This document shows, in pieces, positions 35,159-46,739 of a stretch of 64,000 nucleotides of DNA (position 1 is the first letter of the stretch; every line of letters starts with the position of its first letter). The stretch spans positions 248,001-312,000 of the forward strand of contig NZ_JAHSTS010000003.1 of assembly GCF_019145435.1 (NCBI RefSeq), given 5' to 3'. Under the pieces are notes generated by a model. It was not told the DNA's origin and ran no database searches. It saw only the letters and a list, made by a program, of their open reading frames with translations. Position numbers and translations under genes: made by a program. Source of the stretch: Pseudomonas ekonensis. Its GTDB lineage: Bacteria; Pseudomonadota; Gammaproteobacteria; Pseudomonadales; Pseudomonadaceae.

Positions 35159-35249
35159 TGTGGGAGCGAGCTTGCTCGCGATGGCAGCATAACAGTCAGC
35201 ACAAATGTTGAATGCTATGGCCTCATCGTGAGCAAGCTCGCTCCCACAT
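35159..35249. repeat. REP pair (GGGAGCGAGCTTGCTCGCGA type)
   Basis: TGTGGGAGCGAGCTTGCTCG near 35160 is matched in inverse orientation by GAGCAAGCTCGCTCCCACA ending near 35249, with one mismatch. It lies between convergent genes. Confidence 0.85.
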
Positions 35250-35275
35250 GGGATCTCTGTAGCTTCAGAGGTGGG

Positions 35276-36016
35276 TCACTGCTTCTCGAGCAACCACTTG
35301 CGCTCACCCGGGGTGAACTGCGGCTGTTCGTCCGCCAGCGCGGTGTTCACGGCCTGGAAGATCTCCAGTTCCTTGCCCTTGCGCGCAAAGATCCAGTTGT
35401 TGCCCTGGCCGTTGAGCTGCAGCCACATGCTGTCGTGGTCGCTGTTCATCGACGCGCAGTCGCCTGCCAGGCATAAGGCATAGCGGTCGGCGCCGGGCAG
35501 GCCGGAGACCTGGCCGTCGGCCTGGAACTGCACGGTGCTGCCTTCGCCCTGGCCGCTGGCGATGGTCCAGTTGCCGCCCAGGTAGGCCGAGTACAAGGCG
35601 CGTTCGAAGCTGGCGCCGATGGGCGCGCCGTCCGGCACGGGGATTTGGGCGCGGTCGAACAGCTGTTCCGGTTCGTTTTCGGTGGCGGCCTGTTTCATCT
35701 GGCTGCCGTCGCGCTTCAGCTCGCTGCCGGAACCGCCGTAGAAGTCGATTTTCCACGCGCCGGACTGCTCGCCCTGCAAGCGTCCTTCGACATTTTCGAA
35801 ACCGTTGGTGTAGCGGGCCTGGCCGGCACGGGTGTTGACGTCCCATTCCAGGTTCGGGCCGTAGGCCTGGAGCGCTTCGCGCAGGGGGCCGCCTTTTGCG
35901 GCTGCGTCGATGGCGGTCTGGTTGATCCAGGTGCCGCTGATGTCGCGGTCGGCAGGGTCGCTGGCGCAGCCGCCGAGGAAAACGGCGAACAGCGAGAGAG
36001 CAAGCGCTTTGCGCAT
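35276..36016 (-). CDS. Putative lipoprotein of unknown function
   Basis: From ATG 36016 (AAAGGA upstream) the 246-residue product has a lipoprotein signal with lipobox FLGGC and Cys17. The mature part starts ASDPADRDISGTWINQTAIDAAAKGGPLREAL and is beta-rich (WTIASGQGEGSTVQFQADGQVSGLPGADRYALCLAGDCASM). The final segment (EIFQAVNTALADEQPQFTPGERKWLLEKQ) resembles META/HslJ-like or copper-resistance lipoproteins in style, but I cannot name the family. It lies downstream of ridA on the same strand. Confidence 0.75.
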   Translation of the reverse strand: MRKALALSLFAVFLGGCASDPADRDISGTWINQTAIDAAAKGGPLREALQAYGPNLEWDVNTRAGQARYTNGFENVEGRLQGEQSGAWKIDFYGGSGSELKRDGSQMKQAATENEPEQLFDRAQIPVPDGAPIGASFERALYSAYLGGNWTIASGQGEGSTVQFQADGQVSGLPGADRYALCLAGDCASMNSDHDSMWLQLNGQGNNWIFARKGKELEIFQAVNTALADEQPQFTPGERKWLLEKQ

Positions 36017-36089
36017 GGAGAAATCCTTTCGAAACCTTTTCTTGACGGCAAAGCAGTCGGCGCAGCGTTCGGGCGCTGCGCCGTGCGCA

Positions 36090-36470
36090 TTACTCGATGA
36101 CCAGGATGGCATCCATTTCGACCTGCGAACCCTTCGGCAGGGCGGCGACGCCGATGGCGGCGCGGGCCGGGTACGGTTGTTCGAAGTACTTGCCCATGAT
36201 CTCGTTGACCTTGGCGAAGTGGCTCAGGTCGGTGAGGAAGATGTTCAGCTTGACGATGTCCTTGAACGAACCGCCGGCCGCTTCGGCCACGGCCTTCAGG
36301 TTCTCGAACACCTGGACGGTCTGGGCTTCGAAGCCTTCGACCAGTTCCATGGTTTTCGGGTCCAGCGGGATCTGGCCCGACATGTACACGGTGTTGCCGG
36401 CCTTGATCGCCTGGGAGTAGGTGCCGATGGCGGCCGGGGCCTTGTCGCTGCTGATAACGGTCTTGGTCAT
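36090..36470 (-). CDS. ridA: RidA family reactive intermediate deaminase
   Basis: The 126-residue product matches RidA (YjgF/YER057c) over its full length: [29 protein letters not shown] at the N-terminus and the catalytic Arg region [28 protein letters not shown] at the end. RidA hydrolyses reactive enamines and imines made by PLP enzymes such as threonine dehydratase. It follows spoT closely (24 bases), a common arrangement in Pseudomonas. A second RidA-like gene is at 62429. Confidence 0.95.
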   Translation of the reverse strand: MTKTVISSDKAPAAIGTYSQAIKAGNTVYMSGQIPLDPKTMELVEGFEAQTVQVFENLKAVAEAAGGSFKDIVKLNIFLTDLSHFAKVNEIMGKYFEQPYPARAAIGVAALPKGSQVEMDAILVIE

Positions 36471-36494
36471 GTATGACTCCTTGTGATGGCGGGC

Positions 36495-38600
36495 TTAGGC
36501 GCGCATGCGGGTGATGCGGATCACCCCGGTCAGGGCGCGCAGTTTCTTGATCACGCGGGCCAGGTGCACGCGGTCGTGGACGCTGACCACCAGCTGGACG
36601 ACGCTGATGCGGCCGTCGCGCTCGTCCATGCTGATTTTCTCGATGTTGCCGTCGGCCGCGTTGACGCTGCTGGCCAGCAGCGCGATCAGGCCGCGCTGGT
36701 GCTCCAGCTCGACCCGCAGCTCGACGTTGAATTCGCCGCTGACATCCTTGGCCCACGAGAGCTGGATGCATTTTTCCGGGTTGTGGCGGATTTCGCTGAT
36801 GTTGCGGCAGTTGTCCAGGTGCACGACCATGCCTTTGCCCGCCGACAGGTGACCGACGATCGGGTCGCCGGGGATCGGCGTGCAGCATTTGGCGTAACTG
36901 AGCACCAGGCCCTCGGTGCCGCGGATCGCCAGCGGACCTTCCGGCGCCGGCAGCTGTTCGTCCTCGCCGAGCAGGCGGCGGGCCACCACATAGGCCATGC
37001 GGTTGCCCAGGCCGATGTCTTCCAGCAGGTCTTCGATCAGTTCGAGGCGGTACTCGGCGAGCATGGCCTGGATCCGCTCGGCGGAGATGTTCTCCAGCGA
37101 GCTGTCGAAGCCGTTCAGCACCTTGTTCAGCAGGCGCTCGCCCAGGCTGATGGATTCGGAGCGGCGCTGCAGCTTGAGCGCATGGCGGATGTGGGTGCGG
37201 GCCTTGCCGGTGACCACGAAATTGAGCCACGCCGGGTTCGGCCGGGCGCCGGGGGCGCTGACGATCTCGACCGTGGAGCCGCTCTGCAGCGGTTCGGACA
37301 GCGGGGCGAGGCGGCGGTTGATCCGGCAGGCGATGCAGCTGTTGCCGACGTCGGTGTGCACCGCGTAGGCGAAGTCGACGGCGGTGGAGCCTTTGGGCAG
37401 CTCCATGATCCGGCCCTTGGGCGTGAACACGTAGACCTCGTCCGGGAACAGGTCGATCTTCACGCTTTCGATGAATTCCAGCGAGTTGCCGGCGCGTTGC
37501 TGCATTTCCAGCACGCCTTTGACCCATTGGCGGGCGCGGGCGTGGGTGCCTTTGGGCTGTTCGTCGCTGCTGGACTTGTACAGCCAGTGGGCGGCGATGC
37601 CGTTGTTGGCCATCTCTTCCATCTCGCGGGTGCGGATCTGGATCTCGATGGGCACGCCGTGCATGCCGAACAGCGTGGTGTGCAGCGACTGGTAGCCGTT
37701 GGCCTTGGGGATCGCGATGTAGTCCTTGAAGCGTCCCGGCAGCGGCTTGTACAGGTTGTGCACGGCACCCAGCACGCGGTAGCAGGTGTCGACCTTGTCG
37801 ACGATGATCCGGAACGCGTACACGTCCATGATCTCGTTGAAGGCCCGACGCTTGCCGCGCATTTTCTTGTAGATGCCGTAGAGGTGCTTCTGGCGGCCGC
37901 TGACTTCGCCCTGGATGCCGTCGATGGCCAGGCAGTGGCTCAGGGACTCTTCGATCTTGTTGACGATTTCCTTGCGGTTGCCCCGGGCGCGCTTGACCGC
38001 CTGGTAGATCCGCGCGGAACGCATCGGGTGCATGGCCTTGAAGCCGAGGTCTTCGAACTCCACGCGAACCGAGTGCATGCCCAGCCGGTTGGCGATGGGG
38101 GCGTAGATCTCCAGGGTTTCCTTGGCGATCCGCCGGCGCTTCTCGCCGGAGAGCACTTCCAGGGTGCGCATGTTGTGCAGGCGGTCGGCCAGCTTGACCA
38201 GGATCACGCGGATGTCGCGCGCCATGGCCATGGCCATCTTCTGGAAGTTCTCGGCCTGGGCTTCGGCCTTGGTCTCGAAGTTCATCTGGGTCAGTTTGCT
38301 GACCCCGTCGACCAGTTCGGCCACGGTTTCGCCGAACTGCGCCTGCAGCGCCTCTTTGGCGATGCCGGTGTCTTCGATCACGTCATGCAGCATCGCGGCC
38401 ATCAGGCTCTGATGGTCCATGTGCATGTCGGCAAGGATGTTCGCGACCGCGAGCGGGTGCGTGACGTACGCCTCGCCGCTGCGGCGGCGCTGGCCGTCGT
38501 GGGCCTGTTCGGCGTAGAAGTAGGCCCGGCGGACCAGGTTGACCTGGTCCTGGCCGAGGTAGGCCGATAAGCGATCGGCGAGGGCGTCTATGCTCGGCAT
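36495..38600 (-). CDS. spoT: Bifunctional (p)ppGpp synthase/hydrolase SpoT
   Basis: The 701-residue product contains the HD hydrolase domain with His72-Asp73 in MLHDVIEDTG, a RelA/SpoT synthetase domain (DVYAFRIIVDKVDTCYRVLGAVHNLY, YIAIPKANGYQSLHTTLFG), a TGS domain (VYVFTPKGRIMELPKGSTAVDFAYAVHTDVG), the Cys-containing region (SYAKCCTPIPGD) and a C-terminal ACT domain. It controls the stringent response. With gmk and rpoZ upstream on the same strand it forms the common gmk-rpoZ-spoT group. Confidence 0.97.
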   Translation of the reverse strand: MPSIDALADRLSAYLGQDQVNLVRRAYFYAEQAHDGQRRRSGEAYVTHPLAVANILADMHMDHQSLMAAMLHDVIEDTGIAKEALQAQFGETVAELVDGVSKLTQMNFETKAEAQAENFQKMAMAMARDIRVILVKLADRLHNMRTLEVLSGEKRRRIAKETLEIYAPIANRLGMHSVRVEFEDLGFKAMHPMRSARIYQAVKRARGNRKEIVNKIEESLSHCLAIDGIQGEVSGRQKHLYGIYKKMRGKRRAFNEIMDVYAFRIIVDKVDTCYRVLGAVHNLYKPLPGRFKDYIAIPKANGYQSLHTTLFGMHGVPIEIQIRTREMEEMANNGIAAHWLYKSSSDEQPKGTHARARQWVKGVLEMQQRAGNSLEFIESVKIDLFPDEVYVFTPKGRIMELPKGSTAVDFAYAVHTDVGNSCIACRINRRLAPLSEPLQSGSTVEIVSAPGARPNPAWLNFVVTGKARTHIRHALKLQRRSESISLGERLLNKVLNGFDSSLENISAERIQAMLAEYRLELIEDLLEDIGLGNRMAYVVARRLLGEDEQLPAPEGPLAIRGTEGLVLSYAKCCTPIPGDPIVGHLSAGKGMVVHLDNCRNISEIRHNPEKCIQLSWAKDVSGEFNVELRVELEHQRGLIALLASSVNAADGNIEKISMDERDGRISVVQLVVSVHDRVHLARVIKKLRALTGVIRITRMRA

Positions 38601-38657
38601 GATGACTCCTGCCGCAAGCTGTGTTCCCGCGCCGTGCTACGTCGACCAGGCATAGGC

Positions 38658-38924
38658 TTAGACGGCCTCGTTGGACTCGTCCTCGGTAAATGCAGCGAAG
38701 ACCGGGTCTTCGGTGACGATTTCTTCGGCGGCGATGAATTCAGGGGTCACGATGCCTTCGGCGATTTCACGCAGGGCGACGACGGTAGGCTTGTCGTTTT
38801 CCCATGCGACCTTCGGCTCTTTGCCGCCGGTTGCCAGTTGACGGGCACGCTTGGTCGAGAGCATGACCAGCTCAAAGCGGTTATCCACGTGTTCTAGGCA
38901 GTCTTCAACGGTTACGCGGGCCAT
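38658..38924 (-). CDS. rpoZ: RNA polymerase omega subunit
   Basis: The 88-residue product is the omega subunit: [34 protein letters not shown] is the conserved core, followed by [12 protein letters not shown] and an acidic tail. Omega helps to assemble RNA polymerase and forms part of a ppGpp site, which fits its place next to spoT. The gap to spoT is 57 bases. Confidence 0.97.
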   Translation of the reverse strand: MARVTVEDCLEHVDNRFELVMLSTKRARQLATGGKEPKVAWENDKPTVVALREIAEGIVTPEFIAAEEIVTEDPVFAAFTEDESNEAV

Positions 38925-38984
38925 GGTCTTCCTCGTAGCAAATGCGATATGCGCGGTGCCCGGATGGGCGAGCGGACTCGGCAG

Positions 38985-39025
38985 TTTAAAAAAACACCAG
39001 CGATTAGGGAAGCGCTGATTTTTTG
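38985..39025 (-). terminator. Possible terminator downstream of gmk
   Basis: On the minus strand CAGCG and CGCTG pair around a ten-base loop and are followed by GGTGTTTTTTTAAA. It stands between gmk and rpoZ and may allow only part of gmk transcription into rpoZ. The stem is short. Confidence 0.4.
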
Positions 39026-39091
39026 ACCAGACCCTTCAACGCGCTGCAAGTGCCAATGTAAAGCCCTTGCGGCGCGTTTGGGAAGAGTCGG

Positions 39092-40586
<1,495 letters not shown>

Positions 40587-40812
40587 GGTGGTACCTCGCA
40601 ATGCAGAACGGTGCGGAACCTGCGTTCCGCCTCATCGCTCTCAATGAATGTAAGCCGACTGGCAGCAAAGGCGCAGGATTGTAGCGCAGTGCGGCGGATG
40701 CGCCCAAACACACGCTGTGACAAAGGGCTGCAGGCCGTCGGGGACAGGCGTTGCAGGGCCCTCGGTCGTCGGCGGGCATTTTTGACGACTGCCCAGGCGC
40801 GGTGCACGGCTC

Positions 40813-40818
40813 TATAAT
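40813..40818 (+). promoter_or_regulatory. -10 element of the rph promoter
   Basis: A consensus TATAAT lies 38 bases before the rph start. The only TTGACG upstream (40782-40787) is 25 bases away, too far for a normal -35 box, so the -35 element is poor or absent. The 269-base gap between yicC and rph contains no other clear feature. Confidence 0.55.
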
Positions 40819-40855
40819 GCTCCGCAGTTTTCCGTCCCCAGTACAGGTATCTCCT

Positions 40856-41578
40856 ATGAAACGTCCAAGTGGTCGCGCTGCCGATCAGCTTCGCTCGATC
40901 CGCATTACCCGCAACTACACCAAGCATGCCGAGGGATCGGTACTGGTCGAATTCGGTGATACCAAGGTCATCTGCACCGTCAGCGTCGAAAACGGCGTGC
41001 CGCGCTTCCTCAAGGGCCAGGGCCAGGGCTGGCTGACCGCCGAGTACGGCATGCTGCCGCGCTCCACCGGCGAGCGTAACCAGCGCGAGGCCAGCCGCGG
41101 CAAGCAGGGCGGGCGCACCCTGGAGATCCAGCGCCTGATCGGCCGCTCCCTGCGCGCGGCGCTGGACATGTCCAAGCTGGGCGACGTCACCCTGTACGTC
41201 GACTGCGACGTGATCCAGGCCGACGGCGGCACCCGCACCGCGTCGATCACCGGCGCCATGGTCGCGCTGGTCGATGCGCTGAAGGTGATCAAGAAGCGCG
41301 GCGGCCTGAAGGGCGGCGACCCGCTCAAGCAGATGATCGGCGCCGTTTCCGTGGGCATGTACCAGGGCGAGCCGGTGCTGGATCTGGACTATCTTGAGGA
41401 TTCCGCCGCCGAGACCGACCTGAACGTGGTGATGACCGGCACCGGCGGCTTCATCGAAGTGCAGGGCACCGCCGAAGGCGCGCCGTTCCAGCCTGAGGAA
41501 CTGACCGCCATGCTGGAGCTGGCCAAGAAGGGCATGACCGAAATCTTCGAACTGCAGAAGGCGGCGCTGGCCGACTGA
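40856..41578 (+). CDS. rph: Ribonuclease PH
   Basis: From ATG 40856 the 240-residue product is RNase PH, a phosphorolytic exoribonuclease that trims tRNA 3' ends. Conserved parts are [41 protein letters not shown], the catalytic region [35 protein letters not shown], and [25 protein letters not shown]. The length is normal for the family. Confidence 0.97.
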   Translation: MKRPSGRAADQLRSIRITRNYTKHAEGSVLVEFGDTKVICTVSVENGVPRFLKGQGQGWLTAEYGMLPRSTGERNQREASRGKQGGRTLEIQRLIGRSLRAALDMSKLGDVTLYVDCDVIQADGGTRTASITGAMVALVDALKVIKKRGGLKGGDPLKQMIGAVSVGMYQGEPVLDLDYLEDSAAETDLNVVMTGTGGFIEVQGTAEGAPFQPEELTAMLELAKKGMTEIFELQKAALAD

Positions 41579-41606
41579 GCCGCCGGGCGCCCCCAAGGAG
41601 GATGCG

Positions 41607-41975
41607 ATGAGTGACGAACAAGAGCTGCAGCCCAGGCCGAGCCACGAGGTGCGTCAGTGGGCCATGTTTTGTCACTTGTCCGCCCTGCTGGGGATCTGGG
41701 TGCCGTTCGGCACGCTGATCGGGCCGCTGATCCTGTGGCAGATGAAGCGCGAGACCGATCCGTTCATCGATGCCCAGGGCAAGGAAGCGCTGAACTTCCA
41801 GATCACCGTGGCGATCGCCTCGATGGTCTGTTTCCTGCTGATGGTGCTGATCATCGGCTTCGTGCTGTTCGGTCTGCTGGCCATCGGCGCGCTGGTGCTG
41901 ACGATCATCGCCGGGGTGAAGGCCAACGAAGGGATCGCCTACCGGTACCCGTTCACCTGGCGCCTGATCAAGTAA
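41607..41975 (+). CDS. DUF4870 domain membrane protein
   Basis: The 122-residue product has the DUF4870 pattern: an N-terminal Trp/His segment (EVRQWAMFCHLSALLGIWVPFGTLIGPLILW), then DPFIDAQGKEALNFQITVAI and a long hydrophobic C-terminal hairpin (ASMVCFLLMVLIIGFVLFGLLAIGALVLTIIAGVKANEG). About three to four transmembrane segments are expected. The role is unknown. AAGGAGG-like sequence precedes the ATG. It follows rph by 28 bases. Confidence 0.88.
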   Translation: MSDEQELQPRPSHEVRQWAMFCHLSALLGIWVPFGTLIGPLILWQMKRETDPFIDAQGKEALNFQITVAIASMVCFLLMVLIIGFVLFGLLAIGALVLTIIAGVKANEGIAYRYPFTWRLIK

Positions 41976-42012
41976 CGACCGACGGTTGCCGCAGCGGCAA
42001 GCCTTCAGACAC

Positions 42013-42042
42013 AAAAAAACCGACAGCGATGTCGGTTTTTTT
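42013..42042. terminator. Bidirectional terminator between DUF4870 gene and crc
   Basis: ACCGACA and TGTCGGT pair around GCGA; the stem has a run of A on one side and seven T on the other, so it works for both convergent genes. Confidence 0.92.
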
Positions 42043-42059
42043 GCGGCTGCGAAAGGCGC

Positions 42060-42839
42060 TCAGATGGTCAGCGTCCAGTCGTAGTCCACGATCAGCGGCG
42101 CGTGCTGCGAGAACCGTGGCTGACGCGGCAGGCGTGCGCTGCGCACGAAGCGACGCAGGCCCGGGGTCAGGATCTGGTAGTCGAAGCGCCAGCCGAGGTT
42201 GAGCATCTCGGCCTGTTCGTTGTCCGGCCACCAGCTGTACTGGTCGCCTTCGCGGCTGACTTCGCGCAAGGCGTCGACATAACCCATGTTGCCGACGATC
42301 TCGTCCATCCAGGCGCGTTCCGGCGCCAGGAAGCCCGGGGATTGCTGGCTGTCGCGCCAGTTCTTGATGTCGAGCTTCTGCTGCGCCACGTACAGCGAGC
42401 CACAATAGATGTACTCGCGACGTTTGCGCCGCTGCTTGTCCAGGTACTTGCCGAAGTCGTCCATGAGCTTGAACTTCTGGTTCAAGTCCTCATCGCCGTT
42501 CATCCCCGAAGGAAGCAGCAAGGTGGCAATACTGACTTTGTCGAAATCTGCTTGCAGGTAGCGCCCGTAGCGGTCGGCCGTCTCGAAACCGAGACCGCTG
42601 ATGACAGCCTTCGGTTGCAACCGCGAGTACAAAGCCACACCGCCTTGGGCGGGAACTTCGGCGTCGCAGGCATAAAGGAAGTAGCCGTCCAGTTGGAAGG
42701 CTGGGTCGTCCAGTTCAAAGGCGGAGGCACGGGTGTCCTGCAGGCAGATGACGTCGGCATTCTGAGCCTGCAGCCAACTGAGCAAACCTCGCTCGACTGC
42801 AGCCTGAATACCATTGACGTTCACACTGATGATCCGCAT
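42060..42839 (-). CDS. crc: Catabolite repression control protein Crc
   Basis: From ATG 42839 the 259-residue product has the exonuclease III/EEP fold (MRIISVNVNGIQAAVERGLLSWLQAQNADVICLQDTRA) and matches Crc throughout, including GDQYSWWPDNEQAEMLNLGWRFDYQILTPGLRRF. Crc is not an active nuclease in Pseudomonas; it works with Hfq to block translation of mRNAs carrying A-rich catabolite activity motifs, so preferred carbon sources are used first. It is divergent from pyrE, the usual neighbour. Two exact palindromes lie in the shared promoter region. Confidence 0.96.
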   Translation of the reverse strand: MRIISVNVNGIQAAVERGLLSWLQAQNADVICLQDTRASAFELDDPAFQLDGYFLYACDAEVPAQGGVALYSRLQPKAVISGLGFETADRYGRYLQADFDKVSIATLLLPSGMNGDEDLNQKFKLMDDFGKYLDKQRRKRREYIYCGSLYVAQQKLDIKNWRDSQQSPGFLAPERAWMDEIVGNMGYVDALREVSREGDQYSWWPDNEQAEMLNLGWRFDYQILTPGLRRFVRSARLPRQPRFSQHAPLIVDYDWTLTI

Positions 42840-42861
42840 AAATGGCCCCAAAAATCGCGTG

Positions 42862-42894
42862 CGTGTATGATACACGGCGTCAAGCTAATTAGCT
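42862..42894. promoter_or_regulatory. Two palindromes in the crc-pyrE promoter region
   Basis: CGTGTATGATACACG (42862-42876) is an exact palindrome around one base, and AGCTAATTAGCT (42883-42894) is an exact 12-base palindrome. Both fall within the 82 bases between the divergent start codons, so they could be operators or form part of overlapping promoters. I cannot name a regulator. Confidence 0.5.
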
Positions 42895-42921
42895 AAATCC
42901 GTGGTATTTGGGGTTTTTTTC

Positions 42922-43566
42922 ATGCAAGCGTATCAGCGCGATTTCATTCGTTTTGCCATCGATCGCGGCGTTTTGCGCTTCGGTGAGTTCACCCTGAAGT
43001 CCGGGCGCACCAGTCCTTACTTCTTCAACGCCGGCCTGTTCAATTCAGGTTCCGCGCTGGCCCAGCTGGGCCGCTTCTACGCGGCGGCCATCGCCGACAG
43101 CGGCATTCCGTTCGACGTCCTCTTCGGCCCGGCCTACAAAGGCATCCCGCTGGCGGCCACCACCGCCGTCGCGCTGGCCGAACATCACGGCCGCGACCTG
43201 CCATGGTGCTTCAACCGCAAGGAAGCCAAGGCCCACGGCGAAGGCGGCAGCCTGGTCGGCGCGCCGCTGACCGGCGACGTGCTGATCATCGACGACGTGA
43301 TCACCGCCGGCACCGCGATCCGCGAGGTGATGCAGATCATCGCGTCCCAGGAAGGCGCCAAGGCGGCCGGCGTGCTGATCGCCCTGAACCGCCAGGAACG
43401 CGGCAACGGTGAGCTGTCGGCGATCCAGGAAGTCGAGCGTGACTTCGGCATCCCGGTGATCAGCATCGTGTCGCTGAATCAGGTGCTGGAATTCCTGGCC
43501 GACGACCCGCAGCTCAAGCAGCACTTGCCGGCCGTCGAGGCCTACCGCGCCCAGTTCGGCGTTTGA
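42922..43566 (+). CDS. pyrE: Orotate phosphoribosyltransferase
   Basis: From ATG 42922 the 214-residue product makes OMP from orotate and PRPP in pyrimidine synthesis. It has [35 protein letters not shown], and the PRPP-binding loop [18 protein letters not shown] run of seven T precedes the start, and no strong ribosome site is visible. The gene is divergent from crc and ends before a REP pair and a terminator. Confidence 0.97.
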   Translation: MQAYQRDFIRFAIDRGVLRFGEFTLKSGRTSPYFFNAGLFNSGSALAQLGRFYAAAIADSGIPFDVLFGPAYKGIPLAATTAVALAEHHGRDLPWCFNRKEAKAHGEGGSLVGAPLTGDVLIIDDVITAGTAIREVMQIIASQEGAKAAGVLIALNRQERGNGELSAIQEVERDFGIPVISIVSLNQVLEFLADDPQLKQHLPAVEAYRAQFGV

Positions 43567-43574
43567 CCGGATTT

Positions 43575-43667
43575 CCTGTAGGGGCGAGCCTGCTCGCGAT
43601 GGCGGTCTTTCAGCCACATCAAATGTGAATGTAAGGGCCTCATCGCGAGCAGGCTCGCTCCTACAGG
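43575..43667. repeat. REP pair (GGCGAGCCTGCTCGCGA type)
   Basis: CCTGTAGGGGCGAGCCTGCT is matched by AGCAGGCTCGCTCCTACAGG in inverse orientation, with about 40 bases between the arms. It is the first part of the pyrE-argB convergent spacer. Confidence 0.85.
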
Positions 43668-43680
43668 GCTCTGAGGCAAA

Positions 43681-43717
43681 AAAAGACCCCGCTCAGCCAG
43701 GCTGAGCGGGGTCTTTT
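43681..43717. terminator. Bidirectional terminator between pyrE and argB
   Basis: A perfect 17-pair stem (AAAAGACCCCGCTCAGC with GCTGAGCGGGGTCTTTT) around a three-base loop, with A and T runs at its ends, serves both convergent genes. Confidence 0.95.
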
Positions 43718-43731
43718 GTTTTCCGCGATGC

Positions 43732-44637
<906 letters not shown>

Positions 44638-44654
44638 TCAGGGCTCCGGGTGAA

Positions 44655-46052
44655 TCAGAACGGTAGTTGGAGATCAGGTGCAACGCGTTTCAGCTGGGCA
44701 TGGAACACAGCCTTGATGCGTGCAAGTTCTGCCTCGTCATCGGCCTCGAAGCGCAGCACCAGCACCGGTGTGGTGTTGGAGGCGCGCACCAGGCCCCAGC
44801 CTTTGGCGTAGTCGACCCGCACGCCGTCGATGGTGGTCAGGTCGGCGCCTGGGCCCCACTGTGCGTCGTGCAGTGCATCAATGATGCTGAATTTGCTCTC
44901 TTCGGTCACATGGATATTGATTTCCGGCGTCGAAACATCGTTCGGGAAGGTCGCGAACAGCTCCTCGGCGGTGGTTTTCTCCTGGCTGAGGATCTCCAGC
45001 AGCCGCGCGGCGCTGTAAATGCCGTCGTCGAAACCGAACCAGCGTTCCTTGAAGAAGATATGCCCGCTCATCTCGCCGGCCAACAGGGCGCCGGATTGTT
45101 TCATCTTCTTTTTGATCAACGAGTGACCGGTCTTCCACATTAGCGACCGGCCGCCGTATTCCTTGATCAGCGGGATGAGGCGGCGGGTGCATTTGACGTC
45201 GAAGATGATTTCCGCGTCCGGGTTGCGCGCCAGCACGTCGCGGGCGAACAGCATCAGCAGGCGATCCGGGAACACGATGCTGCCGGCGTCGGTCACCACG
45301 CCGACGCGGTCGCCGTCGCCGTCGAAGGCCAGGCCCAGGTCGGCGCCGGTTTCCTTGACCTTGGCGATCAGGTCGACGAGGTTCTCAGGCTTGCCCGGGT
45401 CCGGGTGGTGGTTGGGGAAGTGGCCGTCCACCTCGCAGAACAGCGGGATGACTTCGCAGTTCAGCGCTTCGATCAGTTGCGGGGCGATGACGCCGGCCGC
45501 GCCGTTGCCGCAGTCCACCACGACCTTCATGCGCCGGGCCAGCTTGATGTCCCGGACGATTTCGGTGGTGTAGCGGTCGAGGATCTCGACCTGGGTCACG
45601 CTGCCCTGGCCGCTGCTCAGGTCGCCGGTCTTGAGGCGCTCGTGCAAGGCCTGGATCTGCTCGTTGGCGAGGGTGTCGCCGGCGATCATGATCTTGAAGC
45701 CGTTGTAGTTCGACGGGTTGTGGCTGCCGGTGAGCATCACGGCGGACTTGCCGGCCAGCACGTTGGCGGCATAGTACAGCGCCGGGGTCGGCACCAGGCC
45801 GACGTCGCTGACGTGGCAGCCGCTGTCGGCGATGCCTTTGATCAGTCGGGCGACCAGCTCCGGTCCGGACAGGCGCCCGTCACGGCCGACGGACACGTTC
45901 GGCTCGCCTTGGGCCAGGCTCTGCGAGCCGACGGCGCGGCCGATCCAGTAGGCCGTTTCGGCGTTGAGGTATTCCGGCACGGTGCCGCGGATGTCATACG
46001 CGCGGAAAATGCTGTCGGGAAGCTTCGGTGCGGCTTGGGCGGGGGTGCTCAT
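44655..46052 (-). CDS. algC: Phosphomannomutase/phosphoglucomutase AlgC
   Basis: The 465-residue product has the phosphoserine loop TGSHNPSNYNGFK with Ser110 (Ser108 in P. aeruginosa numbering), the metal loop DGDGDRVG and the sugar-binding GEMSGHIFFKERWFGFDDG. AlgC supplies precursors for alginate, LPS core and rhamnolipids. It lies between dut (with a 226-base spacer) and argB, the usual Pseudomonas order. Confidence 0.96.
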   Translation of the reverse strand: MSTPAQAAPKLPDSIFRAYDIRGTVPEYLNAETAYWIGRAVGSQSLAQGEPNVSVGRDGRLSGPELVARLIKGIADSGCHVSDVGLVPTPALYYAANVLAGKSAVMLTGSHNPSNYNGFKIMIAGDTLANEQIQALHERLKTGDLSSGQGSVTQVEILDRYTTEIVRDIKLARRMKVVVDCGNGAAGVIAPQLIEALNCEVIPLFCEVDGHFPNHHPDPGKPENLVDLIAKVKETGADLGLAFDGDGDRVGVVTDAGSIVFPDRLLMLFARDVLARNPDAEIIFDVKCTRRLIPLIKEYGGRSLMWKTGHSLIKKKMKQSGALLAGEMSGHIFFKERWFGFDDGIYSAARLLEILSQEKTTAEELFATFPNDVSTPEINIHVTEESKFSIIDALHDAQWGPGADLTTIDGVRVDYAKGWGLVRASNTTPVLVLRFEADDEAELARIKAVFHAQLKRVAPDLQLPF

Positions 46053-46179
46053 CGGCGGAAATGCTCCATCTCGAAAGTGGCTGGACGCGCCGGCGACTCA
46101 CTCGGCGGCAGGCTCAAACTGAAGGGTATGACGGCGTTTTCCGCAGAGAGTTCGTGGTATGAAAGGGCCATGACACCCC

Positions 46180-46273
46180 TGTGGCGAGGGAGCTTGCTCG
46201 CGCTTGGGTGCGCAGCGCCCACAAAATCGATGGACGGCTACGCTGCCCGGCGGGAGCAAGCTCCCTCGCCACA
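46180..46273. repeat. REP-like pair (GGCGAGGGAGCTTGCTC type) upstream of algC
   Basis: TGTGGCGAGGGAGCTTGCTC and GAGCAAGCTCCCTCGCCACA are exact inverse copies at the two ends. It occupies about half of the 226-base gap between algC and dut; the rest (46053-46179) should hold the algC promoter, but I see no clear boxes. Confidence 0.85.
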
Positions 46274-46278
46274 AACGG

Positions 46279-46734
46279 TCATTTGGTGCCGGTATGGCCG
46301 AAACCGCCGGTGCCGCGTTCGGTCTCGACGAATTCCTCGACCATCTCGAAATGCGCCTGCACCACCGGCACCAGCACCAGTTGCGCCAGGCGTTCGCCGA
46401 CGGTCATGGTGAAGTCGGTCTGGCCGCGGTTCCAGCAGGAGACCATCAGCGGGCCCTGGTAGTCGGAGTCGATCAGGCCGACCAGGTTGCCCAGCACGAT
46501 GCCGTGCTTATGGCCCATGCCTGAGCGCGGCAGGATCAGCGCGGCGAGGTTCGGGTCGCCGATGTACACCGACAGGCCGGTGGGGATCAGCACGGTCTCG
46601 CCCGGCTTGATCACGGTGTCCTGTTCCAGCATGGCGCGCAGGTCGAGGCCAGCGGAGCCGGGCGTGGCGTATTGCGGCAGCGGGAATTGGGTGCCGATGC
46701 GTGGGTCGAGGATCTTGGCTTGCAAAGCGTGCAT
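46279..46734 (-). CDS. dut: dUTP diphosphatase
   Basis: The 151-residue product is the trimeric dUTPase, which keeps uracil out of DNA. The five motifs are present, for example [45 protein letters not shown] and the C-terminal [10 protein letters not shown]. It lies five bases after coaBC on the same strand. Confidence 0.97.
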   Translation of the reverse strand: MHALQAKILDPRIGTQFPLPQYATPGSAGLDLRAMLEQDTVIKPGETVLIPTGLSVYIGDPNLAALILPRSGMGHKHGIVLGNLVGLIDSDYQGPLMVSCWNRGQTDFTMTVGERLAQLVLVPVVQAHFEMVEEFVETERGTGGFGHTGTK

Positions 46735-46739
46735 GTAAA

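Noticed and set aside
40782..40818. TTGACG and TATAAT as a complete rph promoter
   Set aside because: The spacer is 25 bases, far from the 16-18 needed, so only the -10 element is kept.
42060..42839. Exonuclease III as the product
   Set aside because: The fold is the same, but full-length likeness to Crc, the length of 259 residues and the neighbour pyrE identify crc.
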